From Rathayibacter agropyri (GTDB lineage: Bacteria > Actinomycetota > Actinomycetes > Actinomycetales > Microbacteriaceae), in NCBI RefSeq assembly GCF_013249015.1, contig NZ_JABRPL010000005.1, positions 1 through 64,000 on the forward strand: DNA of 64,000 nt, in the 5' to 3' direction. The position numbers were made by a program, and so were the translations under genes. Below the pieces are notes generated by a model. The model made no database searches. It was not told where the DNA came from and saw only the letters and a program-made list of their open reading frames with translations. Shown here one piece after another: positions 25,120 to 33,133 of the stretch. Positions within the stretch are counted from its first letter, which is position 1, and the number at the start of each line of letters is the position of its first letter.

Positions 25120-25164
25120 CGCCCGTCGAAGCGGCCCGCTCTTGTCCGAGGCACAACGTCCGGC

Positions 25165-25202
25165 GCGGTATGTCACCGCTAATGCGGTATGTCACCGCTA
25201 AT
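25165..25202. repeat. perfect 19-nt tandem repeat, operator-like
   Basis: GCGGTATGTCACCGCTAAT occurs twice in a row (25165-25183 and 25184-25202). Each unit contains the inverted repeat GCGGT-ATGTC-ACCGC, so it looks like two adjacent protein-binding sites. It lies between the converging ends of the lipoprotein gene and the next minus-strand gene, an odd place for an operator. Confidence 0.75.
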
Positions 25203-25250
25203 AAGGCCGCCTCGAGCATCCACCCCGTCGATCGGCGGCGCGGCTCCCCG

Positions 25251-25547
25251 TCACTCGTCGCGGTCGGTGTACTCGCCCTCGCCCTCGGAGCCCGTGCCCG
25301 CCGCGCCCGTGTCGACGTAGCTGCCCTTCTGGGAGCTGTCCTCCTTGTTGGTGGACGTATTGATGTAGCTGCCCTCTTCTTCTCCGGATGTGTGCGAGAC
25401 GCCGTCGGTCGAGGTGTACTCGCCCTCGGCATCCGTGCCTTCGGCGACGTGCCGCCCCCGCTCGCTGTTCTGAGCCTCCTCGCTGTTCTGGGCCTCCTCT
25501 TTGTTCTGGGCCTCGTTGTGCTCGTGGTTCTCGTCGTCGTGGGCCAT
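25251..25547 (-). CDS. acidic protein with four G-E/S-Y repeats
   Basis: A 98-aa acidic protein. The N-terminus is Glu/Asn-rich (NKEEAQNSEEAQNSE is an internal duplication). The rest carries four spaced copies of a short motif: EGEYTSTDG, EGSYINTST, KGSYVDTGA, EGEYTDRDE. No family is recognised. The ATG at 25547 is supported by a strong AGGAGG. Repeated Tyr/Thr sites could be modified (a Ser/Thr kinase gene is nearby), which is speculation. Confidence 0.65.
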   Translation of the reverse strand: MAHDDENHEHNEAQNKEEAQNSEEAQNSERGRHVAEGTDAEGEYTSTDGVSHTSGEEEGSYINTSTNKEDSSQKGSYVDTGAAGTGSEGEGEYTDRDE

Positions 25548-25580
25548 GGCGGCCTCCTCGCCTCATCGCGGTCGTGCGCG

Positions 25581-25606
25581 GTCGGATCGTCCGTGCACGG
25601 TCCGAC
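25581..25606. promoter_or_regulatory. inverted repeat upstream of acidic repeat protein
   Basis: GTCGGA (25581) and TCCGAC (25606) flank the palindrome CCGTGCACGG at 25591-25600, 34 nt or more upstream of the minus-strand start at 25547 and within the divergent region shared with the photolyase gene. It is a possible operator, seen by eye only. Confidence 0.3.
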
Positions 25607-25703
25607 ACTTCTGCATCGTGGCCGCGCGTGCAAGACATTGCGGCTGCACATCCGTGCCGCGCAACTCCTAGCCGCGCTCGAGACGTCCGCTTAGCCTCCG
25701 AGC

Positions 25704-27179
25704 ATGAGCAGACCCGCGCGCACCCGCTGGATCGCGATCGGCCAGCTAGGACCGGTCTTCGATGACGGCGGGCCGATGCTCCTCGTCGAGGCCCGCTCCG
25801 CGTTCGGGAGGCGCCCGATGCACCGCGCGAAGGCCCAGTTGCTTCTCTCGGCTCTGCGTCATCGCGCCCGGGAGCTGGGCGACCGAGGCGAGTACGTCCA
25901 GGTCGGCACCTTCGCCGAGGCGCTGTCCGGACGCGACGATCTGGAGGTGATCGACCCGCCGACCCGGGGCGGCCGTCGGCTCGCACGTCGAGTCGGGATG
26001 AGCATTCTGCCCAGCCGCGGCTTCGTCACCGAGGAGGAGGACTTCCGCGAATGGGCGCTGGCCCGCTCCGGGAAGCGCCTGCTGCTCGAGGACTTCTACC
26101 GCTGGAGCCGCGAGCGCACCGGCGTGCTCATGCGCGGCAACCAGCCGGAAGGCGGTCGCTGGAACTTCGACCATGACAACCGTCAGCCGCCGCCCAAGGG
26201 AGCCTCGCGCCTCGGTCTGCCTGACCCGTGGTGGCCGGAGGAGGACGACATCGACGAGGAGGTGCGCGCCGACCTTGCCCGCTGGGAGTCGGAGGGCGCG
26301 GTCCGGCTGGTCGGCGCCGACGGGCCACGCCGGTTCGCGGCGACCGCTGCGGAGGCGGAGGAGGCGCTCGCCGACTTCGTCTCCTCGCGCCTGGCCGACT
26401 TTGGCACCTACGAAGATGCGATGCTCTCGGGCGACTGGACCATGGCCCACTCCCTCCTGAGCGCGCCGATGAACCTCGGTCTCCTCGACCCGCGCGCGGT
26501 CATCGCCGCCGCTGAGGCGGAGTATGCGGCGGGAGGCGCGCCGATCGCCGCGGCGGAAGGGTTCATCCGTCAGGTCCTCGGGTGGCGCGACTACGTCTGG
26601 AATCTCTTCTGGTACCTCGGGCCCGAGTACCGGACGCGCAGTCGTGCGCTGGGCGCCTCCGCCCCACTGCCCACCGAGCTGCTCTCGCTCGATCCGACCG
26701 GCATCGAGGCGAACTGCCTGCACGAGACGCTTGACGACGTCCGCCGGCATGGCTGGGCACACCACATCCAGCGCCTGATGGTTCTGGGCAACTGGGGTTT
26801 GCAGCGCGGCTGGGATCCCGCCGAACTCAACGACTGGTTCGTCGATGTCTTCGTCGACGGAACGGAGTGGGTAATGCCGGCGAACGTGATCGGGATGTCG
26901 CAGCACGCGGACGGCGGCATTGTCGCGACCAAGCCCTACGCGTCCGGCGGCGCTTACATCAACCGGATGTCCGACTACTGCGGCGGCTGCCGGTTCGATC
27001 CGAAGGTCCGCCTCGGCGAGAACGCCTGCCCGGTGACCGCGGGGTACTGGGCGTTCCTCGACCGGGTCGAGCCTGTCCTGGCCGGCAACCATCGGATGGC
27101 GCAGCCTCTCGCGGGCCTGCGCCGCCTCGCCGACCGCGCCGCCGTCGTTGACCAGGAGCGCCGTCGCGACTCCTTCTGA
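25704..27179 (+). CDS. iron-sulfur photolyase/cryptochrome (PhrB/CryB family)
   Basis: A 491-aa member of the FeS bacterial cryptochrome/(6-4) photolyase family. It has the N-terminal Rossmann part and the C-terminal FAD-binding helical domain (QVLGWRDYVWNLFWYLGPEY, HHIQRLMVLGNWGLQRGWDP, YASGGAYINRMSDYCGGC). The four Cys that bind the [4Fe-4S] cluster are all visible: NCLHET, YCGGC (two) and NACPVT. Members repair UV-induced (6-4) photoproducts or act as photoreceptors. TAGCCT at 25692-25697 sits 6 nt before the ATG, a leaderless promoter. A pigmented, light-exposed lifestyle would fit. Confidence 0.92.
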   Translation: MSRPARTRWIAIGQLGPVFDDGGPMLLVEARSAFGRRPMHRAKAQLLLSALRHRARELGDRGEYVQVGTFAEALSGRDDLEVIDPPTRGGRRLARRVGMSILPSRGFVTEEEDFREWALARSGKRLLLEDFYRWSRERTGVLMRGNQPEGGRWNFDHDNRQPPPKGASRLGLPDPWWPEEDDIDEEVRADLARWESEGAVRLVGADGPRRFAATAAEAEEALADFVSSRLADFGTYEDAMLSGDWTMAHSLLSAPMNLGLLDPRAVIAAAEAEYAAGGAPIAAAEGFIRQVLGWRDYVWNLFWYLGPEYRTRSRALGASAPLPTELLSLDPTGIEANCLHETLDDVRRHGWAHHIQRLMVLGNWGLQRGWDPAELNDWFVDVFVDGTEWVMPANVIGMSQHADGGIVATKPYASGGAYINRMSDYCGGCRFDPKVRLGENACPVTAGYWAFLDRVEPVLAGNHRMAQPLAGLRRLADRAAVVDQERRRDSF

Positions 27180-27197
27180 CCCGCCCTTTACCCCTCG

Positions 27198-28061
27198 CTA
27201 CCTCTCGCGCACGAACCGCGACACCGTCACCGCCACGGTCACCGTCGTCGTTCCCGTCACCCTGGCCAGCTCCGCGTCGAGCGCCACCGAATCCACGTGG
27301 TACGCGCTCGGACCCATCAGCACCTCCGCGCGCAGCTCCGCCGCCGTCATCGCTACGTGGTAGTCGATCTCGTCCCGCCCGGCGCAGGAGAGCCCCGACA
27401 GCTGTTCGTCCAGCCGTTCCGCCTTGCCCGGGTCGATGCCGAGCATCCCGAACCGCTCGCGGATCTCGTGCAGATGCCGTTCCCTCGGGGTGACCACCAC
27501 CGCGACTGCGCCCGGCCGCAGTACCCGCCTCATCTCGGGGGCGTTGCGCGGGGCGAAGACCGTGAGCAGCGCGTCGGCGCAAGAGTCGCGCAGCGGGAGC
27601 GGCTGCCAGAGGTCGGCGGTGGCGACAGCCGCGCGGGCATGGGAGCGGGCCGCGCGGCGGGCGGCAGACGCCGAGAGGTCGAGCCCCATTCCGTCCGCTT
27701 CCGGGTGCGTGTCGAGCACTGCGGCGAGGTACGCGCCCGTGCCGCACCCCAGGTCGACGACGAGCCGGGCGTCGAGGGGGACCGCGGCGGCCACCGCCTC
27801 CTGGATCACCCGGTAGTGCCCTGACCCGAGCAACTCCTCGCGCGCCTGCACCATGGCGGAGGTGTCTCCCGAGGTCGCGTGCCGGCCGCGCAGTAGGGAG
27901 ACGTAGCCCTGGCGGGCCAGATCGGCAGTGTGACCGAGGGCGCAGCGGAGGGAGGAGGGTCGCGGCAGCGAGTCGGGTGTCAGGGCCCCGCCGCACACCG
28001 GGCAGGCGAGCGCGGGCAGCACCGTTGATCCCGGTCGCGAGCCCGGATCGAATGCGCTCAT
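27198..28061 (-). CDS. RlmA-type 23S rRNA (guanine) methyltransferase
   Basis: A 287-aa SAM-dependent methyltransferase with an N-terminal zinc finger (ACPVCGG, then LRCALGH) and the SAM motif VVDLGCGTGAYLAAV. The ASGDTSAMVQAREELLGSGHY segment is characteristic of RlmA/RrmA (G745/G748 N1-methylation; TlrB gives tylosin resistance in this family). ATG at 28061 overlaps the stop of the AI-2E transporter in ATGA. It could modify rRNA or give macrolide tolerance; only the family is certain. Confidence 0.87.
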   Translation of the reverse strand: MSAFDPGSRPGSTVLPALACPVCGGALTPDSLPRPSSLRCALGHTADLARQGYVSLLRGRHATSGDTSAMVQAREELLGSGHYRVIQEAVAAAVPLDARLVVDLGCGTGAYLAAVLDTHPEADGMGLDLSASAARRAARSHARAAVATADLWQPLPLRDSCADALLTVFAPRNAPEMRRVLRPGAVAVVVTPRERHLHEIRERFGMLGIDPGKAERLDEQLSGLSCAGRDEIDYHVAMTAAELRAEVLMGPSAYHVDSVALDAELARVTGTTTVTVAVTVSRFVRER

Positions 28062-29212
28062 TTCATGCCCGGGTCCCGCGAGCGCATCTCGGTGATCGCC
28101 GCGTTGAGGGTCGCGATCGTCGGCACGGCGAACAGTGCACCTGCCAGTCCCGCGATCTCGAGTCCGGTCGCGACGCCGAGCACCACGGCGAGCGGATGCA
28201 CCTTCACCGCCGTCCCGAGGATGATCGGCTGCAGCACGTGGCCTTCGAGCAGGTGGACGACGATCACGACCCCCACCATCACGAGTGCGGCGACCGGCCC
28301 GCTGAAGAGCAGGGCCACGAGTGCCGCGAGCGCCCCGGTCACGATCGCACCGAGGATCGGGACGAAGGAACCGAGGAACACCACGATCGCGATCGGCACG
28401 ACCAGCGGTAGCTGTAGTCCGAGCGCCCCGATCCCGATGCCGACCGCGTTGATGCCGGCAACGCCCAGCTGAGCGAGCACGAACTGACTGAGCGTGTGCC
28501 AGCCGGCTGCGCCTCCGCGTTCCATCGCGGGGCGCGCTCGCCGCGGCAGCAGGCGGAGGATCCACTGCCAGATCCGTCGCCCGTCGAGCAGCAGGAAAAT
28601 CAGCGAGAAGAGGGTGAGCAGTGTGCCGGCGAAGATCTCGGCCAGCTGCGAGCCGACGGCGAGCGCGCCAGAGGCGATGGTCGATGCCTGCGTGTCGGCC
28701 CAGGTGATCGCATGCTGGGCCCAGTCGCCGAGCTGCACGTCCGAGAAGGAGAGCGGCGGGCCCCGCAGCCACTTCTCGACAGTGTCGACGGCGTCGAGGG
28801 CGCGCTGAGCGATCCCGCTGAACCCGGAGCGCGACTGCACGATCACGAGGCCGACGAGTCCGGCGAGGGCGAGGAGTATCGCGAAAATCGAGACCAGGAC
28901 AGCGACGCCGCGGGGGAGGTGCAGGCGCTCGAGCCGGTCGCGTAGCGGCGTGAGCAGGGCCGTCAGGAGGAGGGCGACGAGCACGGGCACGACGATGACG
29001 GGCAGCAGCGAGATGAGTCGCACGAGGAGGTAGAGGACGGCGGCGACGGCGAGAAAGCGCCATGACCAGGCAGCGGCGATGCGCATCCCGGGGGCGACAT
29101 CGCCGGCCGCATCATGGGCAGGTTGCGTGGGGGGTACCGGAGGGACGACCTCGACAGCAGGAGGCGTCGCCTCACGGCGGCGTCGCCCGTCGCGCACCCG
29201 GCGTTCCTGCAT
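28058..29212 (-). CDS. AI-2E family transporter, second copy
   Basis: A 384-aa membrane protein of the AI-2E transporter family, with an N-terminal cytoplasmic Pro-rich extension and about seven hydrophobic segments. Hallmarks are VPVLVALLLTALLTPL, FVPILGAIVTGALAALVAL and EGHVLQPIILGTAVKVHPLA. The ATG at 29212 follows GGAGGGGAC, and TACACT lies 16 nt before the start as a possible -10. It is first in a two-gene unit with the rRNA methyltransferase gene. Confidence 0.9.
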   Translation of the reverse strand: MQERRVRDGRRRREATPPAVEVVPPVPPTQPAHDAAGDVAPGMRIAAAWSWRFLAVAAVLYLLVRLISLLPVIVVPVLVALLLTALLTPLRDRLERLHLPRGVAVLVSIFAILLALAGLVGLVIVQSRSGFSGIAQRALDAVDTVEKWLRGPPLSFSDVQLGDWAQHAITWADTQASTIASGALAVGSQLAEIFAGTLLTLFSLIFLLLDGRRIWQWILRLLPRRARPAMERGGAAGWHTLSQFVLAQLGVAGINAVGIGIGALGLQLPLVVPIAIVVFLGSFVPILGAIVTGALAALVALLFSGPVAALVMVGVVIVVHLLEGHVLQPIILGTAVKVHPLAVVLGVATGLEIAGLAGALFAVPTIATLNAAITEMRSRDPGMK

Positions 29213-29276
29213 GTCCCCTCCGATCCTCTCGCAGTGTAGGGCGAGGAGGATTCAGGCGCCGGAAGGGTGGCTCAGG

Positions 29277-29372
29277 ATGGACGACGAGGGCACCTCGCCG
29301 CTCACGCCGAACGGACTCGAGACGCGCCCTCTCTACCGCCCTTGGAACGTCGACCACGATCCACAAGCCTGA
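29277..29372 (+). CDS. possible 31-aa small protein
   Basis: ATG at 29277, stop at 29370-29372. The product starts MDDEGTSPLTPNG and ends RPWNVDHDPQA. GGAAGGG lies upstream. Composition is plausible for a protein and unlike the Arg-rich noise frames, but at this length the call is weak. Confidence 0.3.
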   Translation: MDDEGTSPLTPNGLETRPLYRPWNVDHDPQA

Positions 29373-29435
29373 ACCGCCGCGGCATGCCGTTCGCGCCGCC
29401 GGTACCCCGTTCTCCGCCCGGGGCGCAGGCCTGCT

Positions 29436-29460
29436 CCCGCAGGAGGTATGGTCCTGCGGG
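29436..29460 (+). promoter_or_regulatory. inverted repeat around the -10 of the MauE-like gene
   Basis: CCCGCAGGA (29436-29444) and TCCTGCGGG (29452-29460) form a perfect 9-bp inverted repeat whose spacer carries TATGGT (29447-29452), a possible -10 hexamer, 34 nt before the gene start at 29487. A repressor bound here would block the promoter. Confidence 0.45.
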
Positions 29461-29486
29461 ACACAAGCCGATCGAGAGGACATCGA

Positions 29487-30518
29487 ATGCTGGAGGTTGT
29501 TCTCGCGGTAGCCGCGTGGTGCGCAGGAGCGGTGCTCGTGGTCAGCGGTGCGCTCAAGCTCGGCCGGGTCGCGTCCTTCCGAGCGAGCCTCGCCGCGTTG
29601 AGGCTCCCGCGCATTCTGCAGCACCGCGGCTGGTTCGCCTCCGCCTTCCCCTTCATCGAGATCGCGCTCGGGGCGGCAGTCGTCCTGGCGCCGGCCCCGC
29701 TGCACCGAGTAGCGCTCGCCCCGGTGGCGTTGCTCGACGCCGTCTTCCTCGTGGTCGCGATCCGAGCCGCCCGGGCTCCCGAGCCGGTCGACTGCGAGTG
29801 CTTCGGTGGACTCGGATCGACGCGAATGACGGGTCGCACTGTTGCGCGCAACGCCGCTCTGCTGGCGCTAGCTCTGGCCGGCCTCGCAGGTGCCACCGCT
29901 CCGTCCGCCCTGCTGGCCGAATCAGGCGGGGGCCTGGCAGCGATCGTCGCATCCGGTCTGGCCGCTGCCCTCGCCGCGGTCACACTGGTGCTGGTGCGGG
30001 ACCGTCGTGCGTCGGCGCAGCGGGCCGCCACCGCTTCTCCTCACTCGCCCGACGCCGGTGCCTCTGCCGATGCCGACAGGCTCGAGCTCGTCACCGCCAC
30101 GGGCGAGCGCCTGTCGCTAGAGGAGCTCTCGCGCCCCATCACCCACCTTGTCTTCTTCTCGCCGTCCTGCACGTCGTGCCACCACCTGGTCGACCGCTTC
30201 CGCTGGTGGCCGAACGGGTTGCGTGACGGGGAGGAGCTGCTGCCCGTGTTCATCGGGAGTCGCGACGAATTCGCCGCGTACGACGTCTTCGCTCCCCTCC
30301 TCGACCATGCGCTCTACGACCCCACCGGTCGCGTCGCCGGCGTCCTCGGCCGCTCCGGAACTCCGGGGCATGTGCTCCTCGACGAGAACCATCCCTTCGG
30401 GGATGGCTGGACGTCCGGGGCGATGGAGATCGAGGCACGTGTGGTGCGGTCCGAGTTCCTCGCCGATATCCAGGCGGGGGTCTTGATGCCGCTACACCCT
30501 CCAACGCCCGCGGAGTGA
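29487..30518 (+). CDS. MauE/DoxX-like membrane protein fused to thioredoxin-like domain
   Basis: A 343-aa redox membrane protein. Residues 1-185 hold about five transmembrane helices of the MauE type, with an extracytoplasmic or loop pair CECFGG. The C-terminal part (about 195-343) is thioredoxin/TlpA-like with the active-site motif FFSPSCTSCHH (CxxC). Such fusions carry electrons across the membrane to oxidise or reduce protein thiols. The ATG at 29487 follows GAGAGGA. The target is unknown. Confidence 0.83.
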   Translation: MLEVVLAVAAWCAGAVLVVSGALKLGRVASFRASLAALRLPRILQHRGWFASAFPFIEIALGAAVVLAPAPLHRVALAPVALLDAVFLVVAIRAARAPEPVDCECFGGLGSTRMTGRTVARNAALLALALAGLAGATAPSALLAESGGGLAAIVASGLAAALAAVTLVLVRDRRASAQRAATASPHSPDAGASADADRLELVTATGERLSLEELSRPITHLVFFSPSCTSCHHLVDRFRWWPNGLRDGEELLPVFIGSRDEFAAYDVFAPLLDHALYDPTGRVAGVLGRSGTPGHVLLDENHPFGDGWTSGAMEIEARVVRSEFLADIQAGVLMPLHPPTPAE

Positions 30519-30545
30519 CACCGAGCAGTCTGACTACCAGGCTGA

Positions 30546-30684
30546 GTGACCGCACTCCTCGTCGGGATCGTGACCTCGCTGGTGGCGATCGTCGCCGCGG
30601 CCGTGCTCGGCGTGCCTCGGCGTCGCCTCACTGCTCGTGCTCGTGGCAATCGGAGTGGGCGCAAGCTTTCTGTCGATAAGGTGA
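30546..30684 (+). pseudogene. small two-helix membrane protein broken by a 10-nt duplication
   Basis: From GTG at 30546 the frame encodes a hydrophobic helix (TALLVGIVTSLVAIVAAAVL), then turns Arg-rich. One frame over, a second helix GVASLLVLVAIGVGASFLS runs to TGA at 30682-30684. At the join, CTCGGCGTGC is followed by CTCGGCGTCG; removing one 10-nt copy restores a continuous protein of about 42 residues. So this looks like a recently frameshifted small membrane-protein gene. It follows the MauE-like gene by 27 nt. Confidence 0.5.
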
Positions 30685-30701
30685 CGGCCCCGCAGGACGG
30701 A

Positions 30702-31973
30702 TCAGTCGTGCAGCGCCCAGGCGTGCGGTGCGATCTGCACGCCGCCGACAGTGACCGTGTCCTCGCCGAGGTTCAGTGCGAGCCTGGCCGTCTGCCCCTC
30801 GGTCCCCTCGGCGAGGAGCAGCACGGCGGTGTTCGTGAGGTCGACCGGGCGGATGCGCGCGCTGACAAGCCACGGATGCCGACGGCGGAAGGCGATCACC
30901 TCCTGGTGAGTGCGGTACGCCTTCCCGCGCGGCCACTCGGCCGGGTCGGCGGGAAACTCGGGCCGGATGGCGTCGTCGCCGCCGATCCGCTCCTCCTTCA
31001 CTCCGCGCAGACCGCGCTCGTCACCGGAGTAGATGCTCGGGATCCCGCCCATGAAGCCGAGGATCGCGGTGGCGTGGCCGTGGTGGCGCTCGTCGCCGAT
31101 CGCGCTGGCGAGGCGGGTGACGTCGTGGTTGCCGACGAAGGTGAGGGGTGGGAACTCTGCGACGAAGCCGTCGTGGCGCTCCAGCGACCATGCGAGCTCG
31201 AACAGGTTTGCCTCCTCGATCGAGTTGCGCACCGCCTTCCACAGCTCGTACTGCGTGACGGAGTCGAGCCCGGACTCGCGCACATAGCCCGTGTAGTCGC
31301 CGTGGATGACTTCGCCGACCAACCACGCCTCGGGGAAGCGGTCGCGCACTGGGTCGATAGCCGCTCGCCAGGCCGCGGGTGGCACGGCGTAAGCGGCGTC
31401 GAGGCGCCAGCCGTCGATCCCGCGCTCGAGCCAGTGGAGAAGGACGGAGGAGACGTACTCCGCTACCTCGGCACGGCCGTTGTCGAGCTCGACGAGAGTG
31501 TCATGGCCCTCGAAGACGTCGACGTGGAGGCCATCGACCTCGTGCGAGCGGTCACTCCGGGAGAAGCGTGCCGCCTCCGTGGACCCCTCGCCTGCCTCGA
31601 CCGCCGCTCGCCACCAGGGGTGTTCACGGCCCACATGGTTGAAGACGCCGTCGAGGAGCACGCGGATGCCGCGCTCTCGGCAGGCCGCAATGAGTTCGTC
31701 GAAGTCGCTGTCGTCGCCGAGGCGGGGGTCAATCCGGAAGTGGTCGATCGTGTCGTACCCGTGGGTGCTGGAGGCGAAGACCGGTCCGAGCAGCAGGCCA
31801 TTGCAGCCCAGCGCTAGCAGATCGTCCAGCCAGGGAAGCAGAGCCCGGAGCCGGTGCCGTGGCTCCTCGTCGGCCGCCGGCCCGGTCTCGGCCGTCGTCT
31901 CCGCTCCGGTGAATCCGAGCGGGTAGACGTGCCACCAGATCGCCGTCAAGATCCAACCGTCCGTCTGCGCCAT
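30702..31973 (-). CDS. GH13 alpha-amylase-family glycosidase
   Basis: A 423-aa cytoplasmic GH13 enzyme (no signal peptide), starting MAQTDGWILTAIWWHVYPLG. The conserved regions are VLLDGVFNHVG (I), GWRLDAAY with nucleophile Asp (II), LVGEVIHGD with acid/base Glu (III) and FVGNHDVTRLA (IV). A short C-terminal beta domain follows. It probably acts on maltodextrins or alpha-glucosides. The ATG at 31973 follows AAGGGCGAC. An upstream open extension encodes SSLRA repeats from a DNA tandem repeat and is not thought to be translated. Confidence 0.88.
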   Translation of the reverse strand: MAQTDGWILTAIWWHVYPLGFTGAETTAETGPAADEEPRHRLRALLPWLDDLLALGCNGLLLGPVFASSTHGYDTIDHFRIDPRLGDDSDFDELIAACRERGIRVLLDGVFNHVGREHPWWRAAVEAGEGSTEAARFSRSDRSHEVDGLHVDVFEGHDTLVELDNGRAEVAEYVSSVLLHWLERGIDGWRLDAAYAVPPAAWRAAIDPVRDRFPEAWLVGEVIHGDYTGYVRESGLDSVTQYELWKAVRNSIEEANLFELAWSLERHDGFVAEFPPLTFVGNHDVTRLASAIGDERHHGHATAILGFMGGIPSIYSGDERGLRGVKEERIGGDDAIRPEFPADPAEWPRGKAYRTHQEVIAFRRRHPWLVSARIRPVDLTNTAVLLLAEGTEGQTARLALNLGEDTVTVGGVQIAPHAWALHD

Positions 31974-32020
31974 CGTCGTCGCCCTTCCGGCGTGCTGGGG
32001 CGCGCGCCGTCCGCCACTGT

Positions 32021-32079
32021 AGCGAGGACGCCGTAGCGAGGACGCCCGCAGCGAGGACGCCCGCAGTGAGGACGCCCGC
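32021..32079. repeat. four tandem 14-15-nt repeats
   Basis: AGCGAGGACGCCCGC is repeated in tandem: a 14-nt variant at 32021-32034, exact copies at 32035-32049 and 32050-32064, and one with a single change at 32065-32079; a degenerate half copy follows. It lies 48 nt upstream of the glycosidase start, between two minus-strand genes, so copy number could influence expression. Confidence 0.8.
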
Positions 32080-32109
32080 ACTGGACGCCCGGCCCGCGGC
32101 ATGCGCTGC

Positions 32110-32478
32110 TCACGGCCCCGGCCGCAGCGCGGCGAGCCACCCCAGCAGTGCCAAGCCCGCGCCGACCGCCGCCGGCGCGGTGACCGAGCACACGAGCAGT
32201 GCGAGCGCTGCACACGCGAGACCGGCTGCAGCCGGTCTCCGTTCACCTCTGCACGGCAGCGCCCGGGCCGCTGCTGCCCCGGCGACCACGGCGACGGCGA
32301 TCGCGGGCACCGACCAGAGCGGATGCACCGACGAGGCCAGGGCGAGCACCCCCAGTGCCAGCGCTACTAGCCCCGGCTCCCGAGAGCGCCCGTGCGGAGG
32401 GTGCCGACGAGTGCGCCAGGAGGAGGGGCGTGCGGGCGACGTGCGGCTGGGACGTGAAGGAAGGGTGCTGATCGCCAT
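32110..32478 (-). CDS. hypothetical membrane protein
   Basis: A 122-aa protein with a basic N-terminal 35 residues and three hydrophobic segments (LVALALGVLALASSV, VPAIAVAVVAGAAAARAL, VGAGLALLGWLAAL), which is unlikely by chance. CAGGAT lies 6 nt before the ATG at 32478, like other leaderless starts here. No family is recognised, and the low-complexity Ala/Leu content leaves doubt. Confidence 0.5.
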   Translation of the reverse strand: MAISTLPSRPSRTSPARPSSWRTRRHPPHGRSREPGLVALALGVLALASSVHPLWSVPAIAVAVVAGAAAARALPCRGERRPAAAGLACAALALLVCSVTAPAAVGAGLALLGWLAALRPGP

Positions 32479-32755
32479 GCGCCGATCCTGCCGAGTGAGC
32501 GCATCGCGGGGAGGCTCTACAGATCAACCGGTGGAGAGAGGAGGACTCCCGGTGCCTGTGGAGGAGCCGTGAGAGCGTCGAAGAGGCGCGGATCGCCGTC
32601 ATTCCGGGCCTTGTGAGGCCGGAATCACGAGGATTCGGGGATCGGGCTGGTAGGTTACCGACGGTCCGACCGGCTGAGGGCATCCGTCCCCGGCCGAGGA
32701 CGATCCACCACAACCAGCTGTTCTCAACAGCGCGAACGTCCTGGGAGGACACTCC

Positions 32756-33043
32756 ATGGCTGACAAGTCGCTCAACCGCACCGAGCTCGTCGCGAAGATC
32801 GCCGCCGACTCCGGTCAGAGCCAGGCCGCCGTCAACGGCGTCCTCGACTCGCTCTTCGCCACCCTGGCTGACTCCGTCGCCAACGACGTGAAGGTCACCG
32901 TCCCCGGCTGGATCGCCGTCGAGCGCACCTCCCGCGCCGCGCGCACCGGCCGCAACCCGCAGACGGGCGAGACCATCGAGATCGCCGCCGGCCACTCGGT
33001 CAAGGTCTCGGCAGGCACCAAGCTCAAGGCTGCCGCCAAGTAG
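32756..33043 (+). CDS. hup: HU family DNA-binding protein
   Basis: A 95-aa histone-like HU protein, starting MADKSLNRTELVAKIAADSG, with the DNA-binding arm region RAARTGRNPQTGETIEIAA and ending KLKAAAK. It bends and compacts DNA as a dimer. It is the short form, without the long Lys/Ala tail of mycobacterial HupB. The ATG at 32756 follows GGGAGGAC, and a strong terminator follows the gene. Confidence 0.95.
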   Translation: MADKSLNRTELVAKIAADSGQSQAAVNGVLDSLFATLADSVANDVKVTVPGWIAVERTSRAARTGRNPQTGETIEIAAGHSVKVSAGTKLKAAAK

Positions 33044-33057
33044 TCACGATCTCCGGC

Positions 33058-33084
33058 ACGGCCCCGACTCATCGTCGGGGCCGT
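33058..33084 (+). terminator. terminator hairpin of hup
   Basis: ACGGCCCCGAC (33058-33068) pairs perfectly with GTCGGGGCCGT (33074-33084) around a 5-nt loop, 14 nt after the stop. Confidence 0.8.
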
Positions 33085-33133
33085 CGTCGTGGCCGGGCGG
33101 CTGCTGATCAGCCGTGGAACGTAGGCTGGTGGA

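Noticed and set aside
32021-32079. CRISPR array
   Set aside because: The repeats are contiguous, 14-15 nt long, without spacers; no cas genes occur in the window.
31974-32246. Upstream extension of the GH13 glycosidase with SSLRA repeats
   Set aside because: The peptide repeat simply reflects a 15-nt DNA tandem array; the enzyme starts normally at 31973 with a ribosome site.
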